Shown: positions 26,770 through 35,390 of the stretch, piece by piece
Numbering within the stretch: position 1 is the first letter of the stretch
Layout of the letters: each line of letters opens with the position of its first letter
DNA from: Kitasatospora terrestris
GTDB lineage: Bacteria > Actinomycetota > Actinomycetes > Streptomycetales > Streptomycetaceae
Assembly: GCF_039542905.1 (NCBI RefSeq)
Contig: NZ_BAABIS010000001.1
Coordinates: forward strand, 1,550,001-1,614,000
DNA: 64,000 nucleotides
Direction of reading: 5' to 3'
Notes under the pieces: model-generated
What the model saw: the letters and a program-made list of their open reading frames with translations, nothing else
Databases searched by the model: none
Told to the model about the DNA's origin: nothing
Position numbers and translations under genes: made by a program

Positions 26770-27345
26770 ATGAGCGCCCCCGCGATCCCGCCGACCGGCA
26801 CCCCCACGGGGAGCGCGGAGACCCGGCTGGTCATCGTCCGGGGAAACTCGGCGTCGGGGAAGTCGTCGGTGGCGGCAGGTGTCCGGGAACGGTTCGAGCG
26901 GGGCCTGGCCGTGGTCGCGCAGGACAACCTCCGCCGCGTCGTCCTGCGCGAGCGGGACCGCCCGGGCGGCGCGGACATCGGCCTGATCGACACCGTCGCG
27001 CGGTACGCGCTGGACGCCGGCTACCACGTCGTCGTCGAAGGCATCCTGTACGCCGACCACTACGGCGAGATGCTCACCCGCCTGGTCGGCGACCACCGCG
27101 GCGTCACCCGCTGCTACTACCTGGACATCCCCATCGCAGAGACGCTGTCCCGGCACGCCTCCAAGGCCGACGCCGCATACCGGGCGGCCGTCACCGAGCG
27201 GGAGCTGCGCGACTGGTACCGGGCGCACGACCTGCTGCCGGGCGGCATCGAGACCGTCATCGGCAGCGACAGCGCCCTGCACGACACGGTGGACCGCATC
27301 GTGCGGGACACCGCCCTCTCGGAGCTCCCCGCGCGGGACGCCTGA
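26770..27345 (+). CDS. AAA_33-type P-loop kinase
   Basis: A 191-aa P-loop protein. Walker A is VIVRGNSASGKSSVA near residues 20-34; a second region, GYHVVVEGILYADHYGEML, is the Walker B-like strand of small-molecule kinases, and the lid contains RHASKADAAYRAAVTEREL. This plan fits AAA_33 or zeta-toxin-like kinases that phosphorylate a sugar, nucleoside or antibiotic. No antitoxin partner is next to it, so a plain kinase is more likely. The start ATG 26770 has only a weak site (GGGACGG); longer forms upstream cannot be excluded. Confidence 0.8.
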   Translation: MSAPAIPPTGTPTGSAETRLVIVRGNSASGKSSVAAGVRERFERGLAVVAQDNLRRVVLRERDRPGGADIGLIDTVARYALDAGYHVVVEGILYADHYGEMLTRLVGDHRGVTRCYYLDIPIAETLSRHASKADAAYRAAVTERELRDWYRAHDLLPGGIETVIGSDSALHDTVDRIVRDTALSELPARDA

Positions 27346-27377
27346 GCGTCCAGGGGCCACCGCTCAGCCCGGATCGG

Positions 27378-27671
27378 TCAGCGGCGCACCCGGCAGCGCA
27401 GGTGAAGCACCCGGTCGCCCTGGATCACCACGTCGGGATCGTCCAGCAGGTGCTGCGCGTGGACCGACCCGAAGAAGCGCCTGCCGGACCCGAACACGAC
27501 GGGTACGACGTCCATGCGCACCTCGTCGACCAGGCCCGCGGCGAGCACCTGGCCACCGACGTCGCCGGCGGCGACCTCGACGATGCGGTCTCCCGCGAGC
27601 TCCTGCGCCGCGGCCACGGCCGCCTCGGCGCCGTCGACCGGCACCGAGGCATACAGGACCACCTTGCCCAC
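27378..27671 (-). CDS. Dihydrofolate-reductase-family protein with internal deletion
   Basis: A 97-aa frame that joins the typical N terminus of a RibD-C/DHFR-like protein (GKVVLYASVPVDG) directly to its C-terminal half (VEVAAGDVGGQVLAAGLVDEVRMD..PVVFGSGRRFF). About 80-90 residues that normally separate these parts are absent, but the frame is kept. GTG 27671 has GGGGAG before it, so it may still be translated, but loss of most of the NADPH-binding core makes activity unlikely. It is best read as a degraded gene. Confidence 0.65.
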   Translation of the reverse strand: MGKVVLYASVPVDGAEAAVAAAQELAGDRIVEVAAGDVGGQVLAAGLVDEVRMDVVPVVFGSGRRFFGSVHAQHLLDDPDVVIQGDRVLHLRCRVRR

Positions 27672-27925
27672 GGGGCTCCCCTCTGCGCTGGACGGCCCCG
27701 ACCCAACGCGTCGCTCGGGCAACCGACCGCTCCGCGGAGGTGTCACGGCGCGTCCGTGTCGGTGCGCGAACATCGACGAGGCGGTCCGGCCGGAGCCGCA
27801 GGAGGCGTTCCCAGCCACGGAGCCGTTCCGAATACGGCCTGACAACCCGGAAGGTCCGGTGAGCATCCGCAGGGGCCGGGCGCGCCTGGCGCCCGACCGC
27901 CTCCTCCCCGTGGTGTGGTAGGAGG

Positions 27926-28309
27926 ATGAGCGAGAGTACGCGACAGAGCCGCCTCACGTGGCTGATGACTTCCCTCCTCCAGTCCGGCACCAAGCAGGAC
28001 GTCGAGCCGTACGCACCGCCAGCCCGTGACGTCGTGGCCGAGGAGGACGCGCTGATGGCCGTCCTGATCATCGCCAGCCAGCTGCGGCAGACGGCGGACG
28101 TGATCGGCCCCTCGATGGTGGAGCACCTGACCGAGCTGCTCGTGCTGGTCCGCGACTACATCCGCCCCCTGCCGCCCGCCCCCGGAGGGCCGGACGGCGA
28201 GGACCTGGTGACCCCCGACCTGGAGAGCCTGGTGACGGAGCTGCGCAGCCAGACCGCCCAGGTGGGGCTGTACGTGGGCGAGCCCGGGCCCCGGCCCGAG
28301 GGCGTGTAG
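27926..28309 (+). CDS. Hypothetical soluble protein, 127 aa
   Basis: Not recognised. It is largely helical (ALMAVLIIASQLRQTADVIG, SMVEHLTELLVLVRDYIR) with a Pro/Gly-rich acidic linker and tail. The AGGAGG sequence abuts the ATG at 27926 with no spacer, which is unusual; an alternative start at ATG 27965 has no better site. It stands alone and ends before a strong terminator. Confidence 0.55.
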   Translation: MSESTRQSRLTWLMTSLLQSGTKQDVEPYAPPARDVVAEEDALMAVLIIASQLRQTADVIGPSMVEHLTELLVLVRDYIRPLPPAPGGPDGEDLVTPDLESLVTELRSQTAQVGLYVGEPGPRPEGV

Positions 28310-28370
28310 CGGCCCGCACGGAGGGCGTGCAGCGGCCCGCACCGGCAACGCCCGGGTGGAGCAGGACATC

Positions 28371-28425
28371 GCCGGTGCCCGCCGCCCTGCCGCCACTCGA
28401 CGACGCGCAGGGGGCGGGCACCGGC
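28371..28425. terminator. Strong bidirectional stem-loop
   Basis: Arms 28371-28390 and 28407-28425 pair over 19 bp with one bulged G, around a 16-nt loop. It lies between the convergent gene at 27926 and the S53 peptidase gene. Confidence 0.8.
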
Positions 28426-28436
28426 CGGCTGTGGGG

Positions 28437-30431
28437 TCAGTGCCGGTAGGAGGCGAGGTAGTCGGCGGTCGGGGTGCCGACGCCGGTGACGTCGTCGTAG
28501 CCCTGGACCGCGTGCAGCGAGGAGTCCTTGCCGAGGGTGCGCAGCGAGGTCGCGGTGCCGTCGGCGGCGTCCACGCCGTTCACGAAGTCCACGCGGACCT
28601 CGGCGAGTTCGGTGCCGGGGCCGAAGGGGTGGTCGGTGACGTCGTGGTAGGCGCCGGTGCCGTAGCGGTCGTAGATGGCCGGGTTGGCGAAGCCGAGCGG
28701 TGCGCCCGCGGCCTGCTGGGCGAGCGCCTGGAGCGCGGCGACGACCGGGGCGGCGAGGCTGGTGCCGCCGATCCGGTACTCGCTGTACTGGGCGGTGCCG
28801 TCGGGGAAGGTCTGGGTCTGGCCGACCAGGAAGCCGGTGTTCGGGTCGGCGACCGCCGCGATGTCGGGGACGACCCGGTTGCGGCCGCCCTTGGCCCCGG
28901 ACAGCGCCTTCGGTACGACGTGCCGCTGGTAGCGCGGCTGGGCGACCCGGGCGCTGGTCCCGCCGCCGGCGCCGCTGGTGAAGGCGCCGGGGAAGTCCAC
29001 CCAGCTCTGCCCGTCCGCCGACAGGGCTGCCTTGAGGGTGCCCCAGCCGGTCTCGAAGGCGTACCCGGCGTTCTGGTCGAGGCCGAGCGAGGTGCCGCCG
29101 ACGGCGGTGACGTAGTCGAGCGAGGCCGGCATGTCGGTCTGCTTCGTGCCGGTGCGGGCCTCGTTGTCGCCGGAGTCGCCGCTGGAGAAGTAGAAGCCGA
29201 TGCCCTCGGCAGCGCCGCAGCGGAAGATCTGCCCGTAGACCGGGTCGAGGGCCGGGTCGCTGTCGCCCTCGACCTCGCCCCAGGAGTTGCTGACGATGTC
29301 GGCGAGCCGGACGTCGACGATCCGCTGCAGCGCGTCGATCATGTCCGGGTCGTAGCAGGAGGTCGCGCCGACGTACCGGATGTCCGCCTCCGGTGCGACG
29401 GCGTGCACCGCCTCCACGTCGAGCGTCTGCTCGCCGTACCAGCCCTGGGCGTCGCAGCCGCCGGGGTCGGTGTCGCTGGGGGCCTGGGTGTGGGTCCACA
29501 GCAGCGGGTCGTTGCGCAGCAGCTGGTCCTTGCCGTACGGGGCGTCGCCGTGGGCCGCCGCGTACGCGGTGACGTCGTCGCCGAGCGTCGGCGAGTCGTA
29601 CGCGTCGACGACGGCGACGGTGACGCCGCGGCCGGTCAGGCCGGAGGCGGTCGCGCCGTACGCCGAGCGCAGGTGCGCGCCGTCGTACCCCCGGATGGCG
29701 TACGGCTGCACCGAGCCGTACGCGGCCGGGGTGCCGGTGGCCGGGTTGGAGCCGTAGTAGTCGGAGAACGGGCCGGAGTTGACGAAGGCGGGGGCCGGTC
29801 CGGGCAGGGTGTCCTGCGGTGCGACGGCGCCCTTCGCCGCCGGGCGGGAGGATCCGGCGCCGTGCCGGACCTTGTGCGGCGCGGTGTTGAGCCCGTACAC
29901 GGCGAGGACGGAGCCGGCCACCGCCTCCGGGACGGTGGCCTCGCCGACCGGTGCCCGGTAGGTCTGGTTGCCCCGGCGGAAGGAGTGCAGCTGGACGGCG
30001 AACGCGGCCTGGGCCTGCTCGGCGGTGCCGTTGGCCACCAGGTAGTGCTCGGTGTCCGAGGTGACCGTCAGCCCGGTCGAGGCCAGCCAGGCACGGACCG
30101 ACGCCACCTGCTCCGGGCTCGTCCCGAAGCGTTCCTTCAGCTGCTCGGGCGTCAGGAAGTGCCGGTACTGCGCGGAGTGCGGGTCGGAGACGTCCTGGGC
30201 GAAGGCGTCCAGCCCGGCCCGGTCCCGCCCGGCCAGGTAGATCCGGACGGTGACGGGCGCGGAGGCCTCCACCGCCCCCTCGTCGGCCGAGGGCGAGGCC
30301 CAGACGGGATGGGTGCCGGGCACGACGACCCGGTTGTGCGCGGCGGGCGCCGCGTGCGCGGGCGCGGCGAGGGTGGCGGCGAGCAGCGGCGCCGAGAGCG
30401 CGGCGGCGAGAAGGTGCCAACGTTGTGTCAT
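28437..30431 (-). CDS. Secreted S53 (sedolisin/kumamolisin-like) peptidase
   Basis: A 664-aa extracellular serine-carboxyl peptidase, active in acid in this family. A signal peptide (MTQRWHLLAAALSAPLLAAT, with AHA cleavage region) is followed by a pro-domain with the activation-type sequence HFLTPEQLKERFG, then the catalytic domain. The catalytic residues fit the family: Glu334 and Asp338 in EQTLDVEA, the oxyanion Asp region in VSNSWGE and SSGDSGD, and Ser558 in GGTSLAAPV. The calcium site at the C terminus is DDVTGVGTP. It ends close to a terminator. No typical ribosome site precedes ATG 30431; a longer start at 30461 has no better support. Confidence 0.93.
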   Translation of the reverse strand: MTQRWHLLAAALSAPLLAATLAAPAHAAPAAHNRVVVPGTHPVWASPSADEGAVEASAPVTVRIYLAGRDRAGLDAFAQDVSDPHSAQYRHFLTPEQLKERFGTSPEQVASVRAWLASTGLTVTSDTEHYLVANGTAEQAQAAFAVQLHSFRRGNQTYRAPVGEATVPEAVAGSVLAVYGLNTAPHKVRHGAGSSRPAAKGAVAPQDTLPGPAPAFVNSGPFSDYYGSNPATGTPAAYGSVQPYAIRGYDGAHLRSAYGATASGLTGRGVTVAVVDAYDSPTLGDDVTAYAAAHGDAPYGKDQLLRNDPLLWTHTQAPSDTDPGGCDAQGWYGEQTLDVEAVHAVAPEADIRYVGATSCYDPDMIDALQRIVDVRLADIVSNSWGEVEGDSDPALDPVYGQIFRCGAAEGIGFYFSSGDSGDNEARTGTKQTDMPASLDYVTAVGGTSLGLDQNAGYAFETGWGTLKAALSADGQSWVDFPGAFTSGAGGGTSARVAQPRYQRHVVPKALSGAKGGRNRVVPDIAAVADPNTGFLVGQTQTFPDGTAQYSEYRIGGTSLAAPVVAALQALAQQAAGAPLGFANPAIYDRYGTGAYHDVTDHPFGPGTELAEVRVDFVNGVDAADGTATSLRTLGKDSSLHAVQGYDDVTGVGTPTADYLASYRH

Positions 30432-30594
30432 ATCGTCACGAATACGGCATGTACTACTCATTCCGACCCGTCGAACACGCCCGCCCGTCCGGGTTTCACA
30501 CGAGTGCAGGGCAGCCGGCCCCGCCCGGACGGGGAGCCCGTCGGCTCTCCCGCCCGGGGCGGTCCGGCGAACGTCCGCGCGGACCGGAGGACGG

Positions 30595-31857
30595 TCACCA
30601 GTCGGAGTTCGTCGCGCCCGTACCCATCAGCACCTGGTCGAAGCCGTTGCCGTCGTTGTCGTCGGTGTACGAGATCGCGAGGCCGCCGAACGGGGAGGAG
30701 GCCACCGCGACCTGCTCCTGCCGCCCGGCCGTGACCTGGCTGACGGACTGGGACGGCAGCCGGCCGGTGAAGGTGCCGTCGGGGTTGAGGCCCCGGGCCC
30801 GGACCGCCGGGTCGGTGCCGGCGACGCTCCAGCCCACCACGGCGTGCCGCTGGTCGTCGATGCCGACGCCGGGGTTGCCGGCACCGGTGCCGCCGGAGAT
30901 CTCGACCTCGGCGGATCCGGCGGTGCCGGTCGCGGTGAACGACCGGGCCCAGACGCCGCGGGTGCCGGTGTGGTCGGACTCCCAGGCCACCGCGAAGTCG
31001 CCGTTGAAGTCGGCGGCCACCGCCGGACGCTGCTGCTGGCCGCCGCCGAGGCTGTTGGCGCTGCGGCGGGTGAGCACCACCGCACCGTTCGCCTTGGCCA
31101 GGCTCGCCAGGCCGATCTGGTAGTAGCCGTTGTTGTCGGTGTCCTCGGCCCAGACGACGACGGCGTCGCCCGAGGCGGAGGTCGCGACGTCGGGATCGTG
31201 GTGGGCCCCGCCGGTCGCGTTGACGGTGACCTCGTAGGCCTTCGTCGTGGTCCCGGTGAACCCGGCGGCCTTGACGGTGGCCGCCGCGGCGCCCTGGATG
31301 TCCTCCCACACCACGGAGAACGCGACCGCGGTGGTGCTGCCCGGCGCACCGTCCGGGTCGACCGCGACGCGGGGGTGGATCTGCTGGCCGTCGGGGCTCG
31401 CGTTCGCCTGGCCGGAGCCGAGCACGGCGCCGGTGGGAGAGAGCACGCGGTAGGCGATGTTGTAGTAGCCGTTGCCGTCCGGGTCCTCCGCCCACACGAC
31501 GACGGCGTTGCCCCGGTCGTCGAGCCCCACGTCGGGTTGGAGGTGCCGCCAGGACGTGCCGGCTGTCCCGCCGGCCGAGAGCTTCGTCTCGTAGGCGGGG
31601 ACGCCGTTGTGGTACGTCCGCACCCGGACGTCGCTGTGCGCGTCGTCGCCCGGGTCGGTGGAGTCGCGGTCGTCCTCCCAGACCACGGCGACGTCGCCGA
31701 GCCGGTTGGCCGCGATCGAGGAGGTGTCCTGGTCACCGGTGGCGGTGCTGTTGACGGTCTCCCAGGACGTGGGGCCGGCCGCCGAGGCCGGGGCGACCCC
31801 GGCGAGGACCGCGGCGAGGGCGGCGACGGCCGCGCCGAACACAGTGAGCTTACGCAT
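30595..31857 (-). CDS. Secreted repeat protein coupled to PhoD
   Basis: A 420-aa secreted protein with a clear signal peptide (MRKLTVFGAAVAALAAVLAG, ending ASA). The mature part repeats a motif of the form DVAVVWxxDxDGNGYYxI (for example GDVAVVWEDDRDS, NAVVVWAEDPDGNGYYNI, DAVVVWAEDTDNNGYYQI) every 50-70 residues, as expected for a beta-propeller built of six or seven blades. No catalytic residues are obvious. The ATG at 31857 overlaps the end of the PhoD gene by 8 bp, so the two are translationally coupled. It may bind a polymer or ligand alongside the phosphatase. Confidence 0.8.
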   Translation of the reverse strand: MRKLTVFGAAVAALAAVLAGVAPASAAGPTSWETVNSTATGDQDTSSIAANRLGDVAVVWEDDRDSTDPGDDAHSDVRVRTYHNGVPAYETKLSAGGTAGTSWRHLQPDVGLDDRGNAVVVWAEDPDGNGYYNIAYRVLSPTGAVLGSGQANASPDGQQIHPRVAVDPDGAPGSTTAVAFSVVWEDIQGAAAATVKAAGFTGTTTKAYEVTVNATGGAHHDPDVATSASGDAVVVWAEDTDNNGYYQIGLASLAKANGAVVLTRRSANSLGGGQQQRPAVAADFNGDFAVAWESDHTGTRGVWARSFTATGTAGSAEVEISGGTGAGNPGVGIDDQRHAVVGWSVAGTDPAVRARGLNPDGTFTGRLPSQSVSQVTAGRQEQVAVASSPFGGLAISYTDDNDGNGFDQVLMGTGATNSDW

Positions 31858-33391
31858 CGGCCAACCCCGGCTGTCCGTCGTGGATGACGAAGGTCCTGGC
31901 GGTGGTCGCCGCCGCGCCGTGCTCGGTCACCGTCGCCACCGAGCGGAAGTCGGCGGTGATCTGCGAGGGCGTGATGTGCGTGCGGACGTAGCCGCGCCGG
32001 TTGGAGTAGAAGCGCAGGTGCGGGTTGAGCGACCCGTTGGGGACCGTCGTGGTGGCGGTTCCGTTGCCGCCGCTGGTGATCGAGGTGCAGACCAGCTCGG
32101 AGCCGATCGTCGCCGAGTTCGGGTCGGCGTAGTCGGCCTTGAGGTCGTTGCCCCAGGACGCGTGCACGTCGCCGGTGAGGACGACCGGGTTGCGGACGCC
32201 CCGGTCGACGATGCCCTGCTGGATCCGCGCCCGGCTGGCCCGGTACCCGTCCCAGGCGTCCATGTTCATCGCGCCGGCGGAGTTCACGTTGCGGGCGAAG
32301 AACACCTGCTGGCCGATCAGGTCCCAGGTGCCCAGGCGCCGGCCCAGCCCGTCGAGCAGCCACGCCTCCTGGGCCGCGCCGGTGATCGAGCGGTTCGCCA
32401 GGTCGGCGTCGGCGCAGACCTTCGTGCCGTCACCGCACGCCTGGTCGTCACGGAACTGGCGGGTGTCGAGCATGTGGAAGGTGGCGAGGGTGCCCCAGCG
32501 GACCCGGCGGTAGAGCTGGATGCTGTTGCCGGACGGCGTCGCGGCGGCCCGCAGCGGCATGTTCTCGAAGTACGCCTGGTACGCGGCGGTGCGCCGCGCC
32601 GTCCACTGGGCCGCCGTCAGCACGGGGCTGCTGTCGGCGCGGACCGTGCCGGCGTAGTTGTTCTCCACCTCGTGGTCGTCCGGCACCACCAGCCACGGCG
32701 CGATCGCGTGCGCCGCCTGCAGATCCGGGTCGCTGCGGTAGAGCGCGTAGCGGCGGCGGTAGTCGGCCAGCGACACGATCTCGCCGCCCAGGTGCTGGCG
32801 CACGCCGCCGGTGCCGGCGCCGCCCTCGTAGATGTAGTCGCCCAGGTGCAGGACCAGGTCGGGGCGGTCGTCGGCCATCCGCCGGTAGGCGGTGTAGTAG
32901 CCGCTCTCGTAGTGGGCGCACGAGGCGAAGGCCATCGTGAAGTCACGCCCGACCGTGGTCGGCGCGGGCGCGGTGCGGGTCCGGCCCACCGGGGAGATGA
33001 ACCCCTGGGCGCGGAACCGGTAGTAGTACTCCGCGTCCGGGGCGAGCCCGCCGGCCAGCACGTGCACCGAGTGGGCCTGGGCGTACCGCGCGGTGACCGT
33101 GCCGGAGGAGACCAGGGTGGCGAAGCCCTGGTCGGTCGACACCTGCCAGTCGACGGCCACGTCGGCGTTGGGCATGCCGCCCTGGCCGTCCGCGTTGGTC
33201 GGCGTGGGAGCCAGGCGCGTCCACAGCACCACGCTGCTCTCGTCCGGTTCCCCGGAGGCGACGCCCAGCGTGAAGGGGAAGGGAGTGACGGCGGCGGCCG
33301 ACGACCGGCCCGGCAAGCCGAGTTGGAGCGCGGCGGCGCCCGCGGTGGTGAGCCCGCCAAGGATGAAGATGCGGCGACTGAGGTTGCTCAT
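31850..33391 (-). CDS. phoD: PhoD-type secreted alkaline phosphatase/phosphodiesterase
   Basis: A 513-aa Tat-exported enzyme that removes phosphate from organic phosphates, usually under phosphate limitation. The Tat signal is SRRIFILGG with a hydrophobic stretch and a SSAAA cleavage region. The N-terminal PhoD_N domain (TLGVASGEPDESSVVLWTRL) precedes the metallophosphatase with HLGDYIYEG, VPDDHEVENNY, LDTRQFRDDQ and VLTGDVHASW, which supply the metal ligands. Length and motifs match the family. A single GTTCACCCGGG stands 19-29 bp before the ATG; it resembles a lone PHO-box unit but has no good second unit. Confidence 0.95.
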   Translation of the reverse strand: MSNLSRRIFILGGLTTAGAAALQLGLPGRSSAAAVTPFPFTLGVASGEPDESSVVLWTRLAPTPTNADGQGGMPNADVAVDWQVSTDQGFATLVSSGTVTARYAQAHSVHVLAGGLAPDAEYYYRFRAQGFISPVGRTRTAPAPTTVGRDFTMAFASCAHYESGYYTAYRRMADDRPDLVLHLGDYIYEGGAGTGGVRQHLGGEIVSLADYRRRYALYRSDPDLQAAHAIAPWLVVPDDHEVENNYAGTVRADSSPVLTAAQWTARRTAAYQAYFENMPLRAAATPSGNSIQLYRRVRWGTLATFHMLDTRQFRDDQACGDGTKVCADADLANRSITGAAQEAWLLDGLGRRLGTWDLIGQQVFFARNVNSAGAMNMDAWDGYRASRARIQQGIVDRGVRNPVVLTGDVHASWGNDLKADYADPNSATIGSELVCTSITSGGNGTATTTVPNGSLNPHLRFYSNRRGYVRTHITPSQITADFRSVATVTEHGAAATTARTFVIHDGQPGLADA

Positions 33392-33492
33392 GACCGGCCA
33401 TCCTCACGGACCCGGGTGAACTCCCGCCCCTCCCCCGGGTACCGCCAAGTGACGTGACAGCGGCGCCCGTTGGTGAGCCTCGCGCGGAGCAC

Positions 33493-33879
33493 TCAGCCCG
33501 ACTCGGCCAGCGAACCGACGAGCGATCCGAAGCACAGCCCGATCAGCAGCGGGAGCTGGACCACCAGCCCGAGCATCAACAGGACCCCGAACAGGAACAC
33601 CGCCTCGTCGCCGAACTCCCCGACCGGCCCGACGAACGCACCGGAGGTCACCGGCACGGCGAGGACGCAGAGTCCCCCTGCCGCCATGGCGGGCACCCAC
33701 GCACGGACGCGCCCGAGCGCCACTCCCACGACGAAGGCCGAGACCGCCACGCACGCCACGTACTCCATCACCGGCCCGCCGTCCGGGCCGGTCCACGCCC
33801 CGCGCAGGACCCACGGGCCCGCCCCGACCAGTCCGACCCACCCCAGCACGCACGGCCACACCCATCGCGGCACCACCAT
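33493..33879 (-). CDS. Small membrane protein, four predicted helices
   Basis: A 128-aa integral membrane protein with four hydrophobic segments, the second beginning VACVAVSAFVVGVALG and the last FLFGVLLMLGLVVQLPLLIG. I see no known domain. ATG 33879 follows GGAGG at 7 nt; a GTG three bases before and an ATG at 33912 are alternatives. The palindrome at 33916 stands 37 bp before the start and may be its operator. Confidence 0.65.
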   Translation of the reverse strand: MVVPRWVWPCVLGWVGLVGAGPWVLRGAWTGPDGGPVMEYVACVAVSAFVVGVALGRVRAWVPAMAAGGLCVLAVPVTSGAFVGPVGEFGDEAVFLFGVLLMLGLVVQLPLLIGLCFGSLVGSLAESG

Positions 33880-33915
33880 CACGCCCCCTCCACGGAGGCC
33901 AGGATGGCACACTAT

Positions 33916-33929
33916 TTGAACGTGTTCAA
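33916..33929. promoter_or_regulatory. Palindrome TTGAAC GT GTTCAA
   Basis: A perfect 14-bp palindrome in an AT-richer patch upstream of the small membrane protein gene. It looks like a repressor operator over a promoter; no cognate regulator is adjacent. Confidence 0.5.
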
Positions 33930-33941
33930 TTCGCTGCCCCC

Positions 33942-33974
33942 CGACGTACGCCCGACGTACGCCCGACGTACGCC
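33942..33974. repeat. Three perfect 11-bp repeats
   Basis: CGACGTACGCC is repeated three times without gaps. Each unit contains the palindrome GACGTACG in part (ACGT, GTAC). It lies between the P450 stop and the palindrome at 33916. Confidence 0.85.
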
Positions 33975-33999
33975 CCGGCTGCCGGGAGCTGCGCCGACG

Positions 34000-35232
34000 T
34001 CAGTAGCGGACCGGGAGTGCCAGCAGGCCGCGGGCGCGCAGGGACGGACGGTGGCGCAGGGTGCCGGCCTCCTGGTCGAGTGCGAGGGCCGGGAAGCGGC
34101 GCAGCAGGGCGGACAGCGCGATCTCGGTCTCCATGCGGGCGAGCGGGGCGCCGAGGCAGTAGTGGATGCCGTGGCCGAGTGCGAGGTGCTGGTTGTCGGC
34201 GCGGCGCAGGTCGAGGCGGTCGGGTTCGGCGAACTGCCGGGGGTCGCGGTTGGCGGAGGCCAGGGCCGCCAGGACGGTCTCGCCGGCCGGCACGGTGACG
34301 CCGCCGACCGTGACGTCCTCGCGGGCGAAGCGGCGGATGGCGAGCGGCGCGGGCCCGTCGAAGCGGGCGAACTCCTCGACGGCGCCCGCGATCAGCGACG
34401 GATCCGCGCGCAGGGTGGCGAGCTGTTCCGGGTGGTCGAGCAGGGCGAGGACGGCGTTGCCGATCAGGTGGACGGTGTTCTCGTACCCGGCGAAGAGGAT
34501 GAGGAAGGCGAGCGAGGTGAGTTCGTCCTCGCCGAGGCGGTCCTGCTCGTCGCGGACGGCGATCAGCGCCGACAGCAGGTCGTCACCGGGCTGCTCGCGC
34601 TTGCGGGTGATCAACTGGGTGAAGAAGGCGAGCATCGCGCCGACCGCCGCCCGGGCGTCCTGCGGGCGTTCCGGGTCGGGGGCGATCAGGGCGTCGGTCC
34701 AGGCGCGGAAGTCGTGCCGGGCGTCGGCGGGGACGCCCAGCAGGTCGCAGATGACGGTGATCGGCAGCGGGGCGGCGTACGCGGTGATCAGGTCGGCCCG
34801 GCCGAGCGGGGCGATCGCGTCGAGCAGGGAGTCGGCGAGCCGCTCGATCGGTCCGCGCAGGTCGGCGATCCGGCGCGGGGTGAACGCCCGGGCGACCAGG
34901 CGACGGATCCGGGTGTGGTCGGGCGGGTCCATGTTGAGGAGGTTGGCGTCGAGCGCGGGCGGCAGCGCGAAGCCCCGGTAGTTGCCCGGGGCTGCGTGCC
35001 GCTTGTCGAGGGCGAACGCCGGGTCGGCGAGCACCTGCCGGACGTCGGCGTAGCGGGTGACCAGCCAGACCGGCAGGCCGTCCGGGCCGGTCACCCGGTG
35101 CACCGGGCCGCTCTCCCGCAGGGCCGCGAAGCCGGCGTGGGGGTCGGCGGTCAGCGCCGCGACCGGATCGGCGGGCGCGTTCGGCGCGGCGGCGGGCGCG
35201 GACGGGGCGGAGGTCGCGTCGGTGGCAGTCAC
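34000..35232 (-). CDS. Cytochrome P450
   Basis: A 410-aa bacterial class I P450. The haem-binding signature is LGHGIHYCLGAPLAR with the ligand Cys359; the I-helix oxygen site is FAGYENT; the ExxR pair is EEFAR; the region MDPPDHTRIRRLVARAFTPR is the usual C-helix. The acid Glu in the I-helix (GYENT) replaces the more common His/Glu variants and fits actinobacterial CYP105/107-like enzymes. GTG 35232 is the assumed start. No ferredoxin gene is adjacent, so redox partners are elsewhere. The substrate is unknown. Confidence 0.95.
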   Translation of the reverse strand: MTATDATSAPSAPAAAPNAPADPVAALTADPHAGFAALRESGPVHRVTGPDGLPVWLVTRYADVRQVLADPAFALDKRHAAPGNYRGFALPPALDANLLNMDPPDHTRIRRLVARAFTPRRIADLRGPIERLADSLLDAIAPLGRADLITAYAAPLPITVICDLLGVPADARHDFRAWTDALIAPDPERPQDARAAVGAMLAFFTQLITRKREQPGDDLLSALIAVRDEQDRLGEDELTSLAFLILFAGYENTVHLIGNAVLALLDHPEQLATLRADPSLIAGAVEEFARFDGPAPLAIRRFAREDVTVGGVTVPAGETVLAALASANRDPRQFAEPDRLDLRRADNQHLALGHGIHYCLGAPLARMETEIALSALLRRFPALALDQEAGTLRHRPSLRARGLLALPVRY

Positions 35233-35390
35233 CGCCCCATCGTACGGACGGCGCCCGGGCGACCCCCGCTCCCCTCCGGGCCGACGCCGCGTCAGCCCGT
35301 CGCCCCCGTCACCCGTTCCGGAGGACGCCGGGTCAGGTCACGTACGGTCAGAAGCCGCCTTGTTACCCCTTTGCGCGATGATCATCCGGG

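Noticed and set aside
26770..27345. Zeta-type toxin
   Set aside because: The P-loop kinase fold fits, but no epsilon-like antitoxin gene is adjacent and the lid region looks like a small-molecule kinase.
33400..33460. PHO box before phoD
   Set aside because: Only one unit (GTTCACCCGGG) is visible; a PhoP box needs at least two direct units at 11 bp, and the adjacent 11 bases do not match.
34000..35232. Biosynthetic gene cluster around the P450
   Set aside because: No polyketide, peptide, terpene or tailoring genes flank it; neighbours are a small membrane protein and a separate membrane protein.
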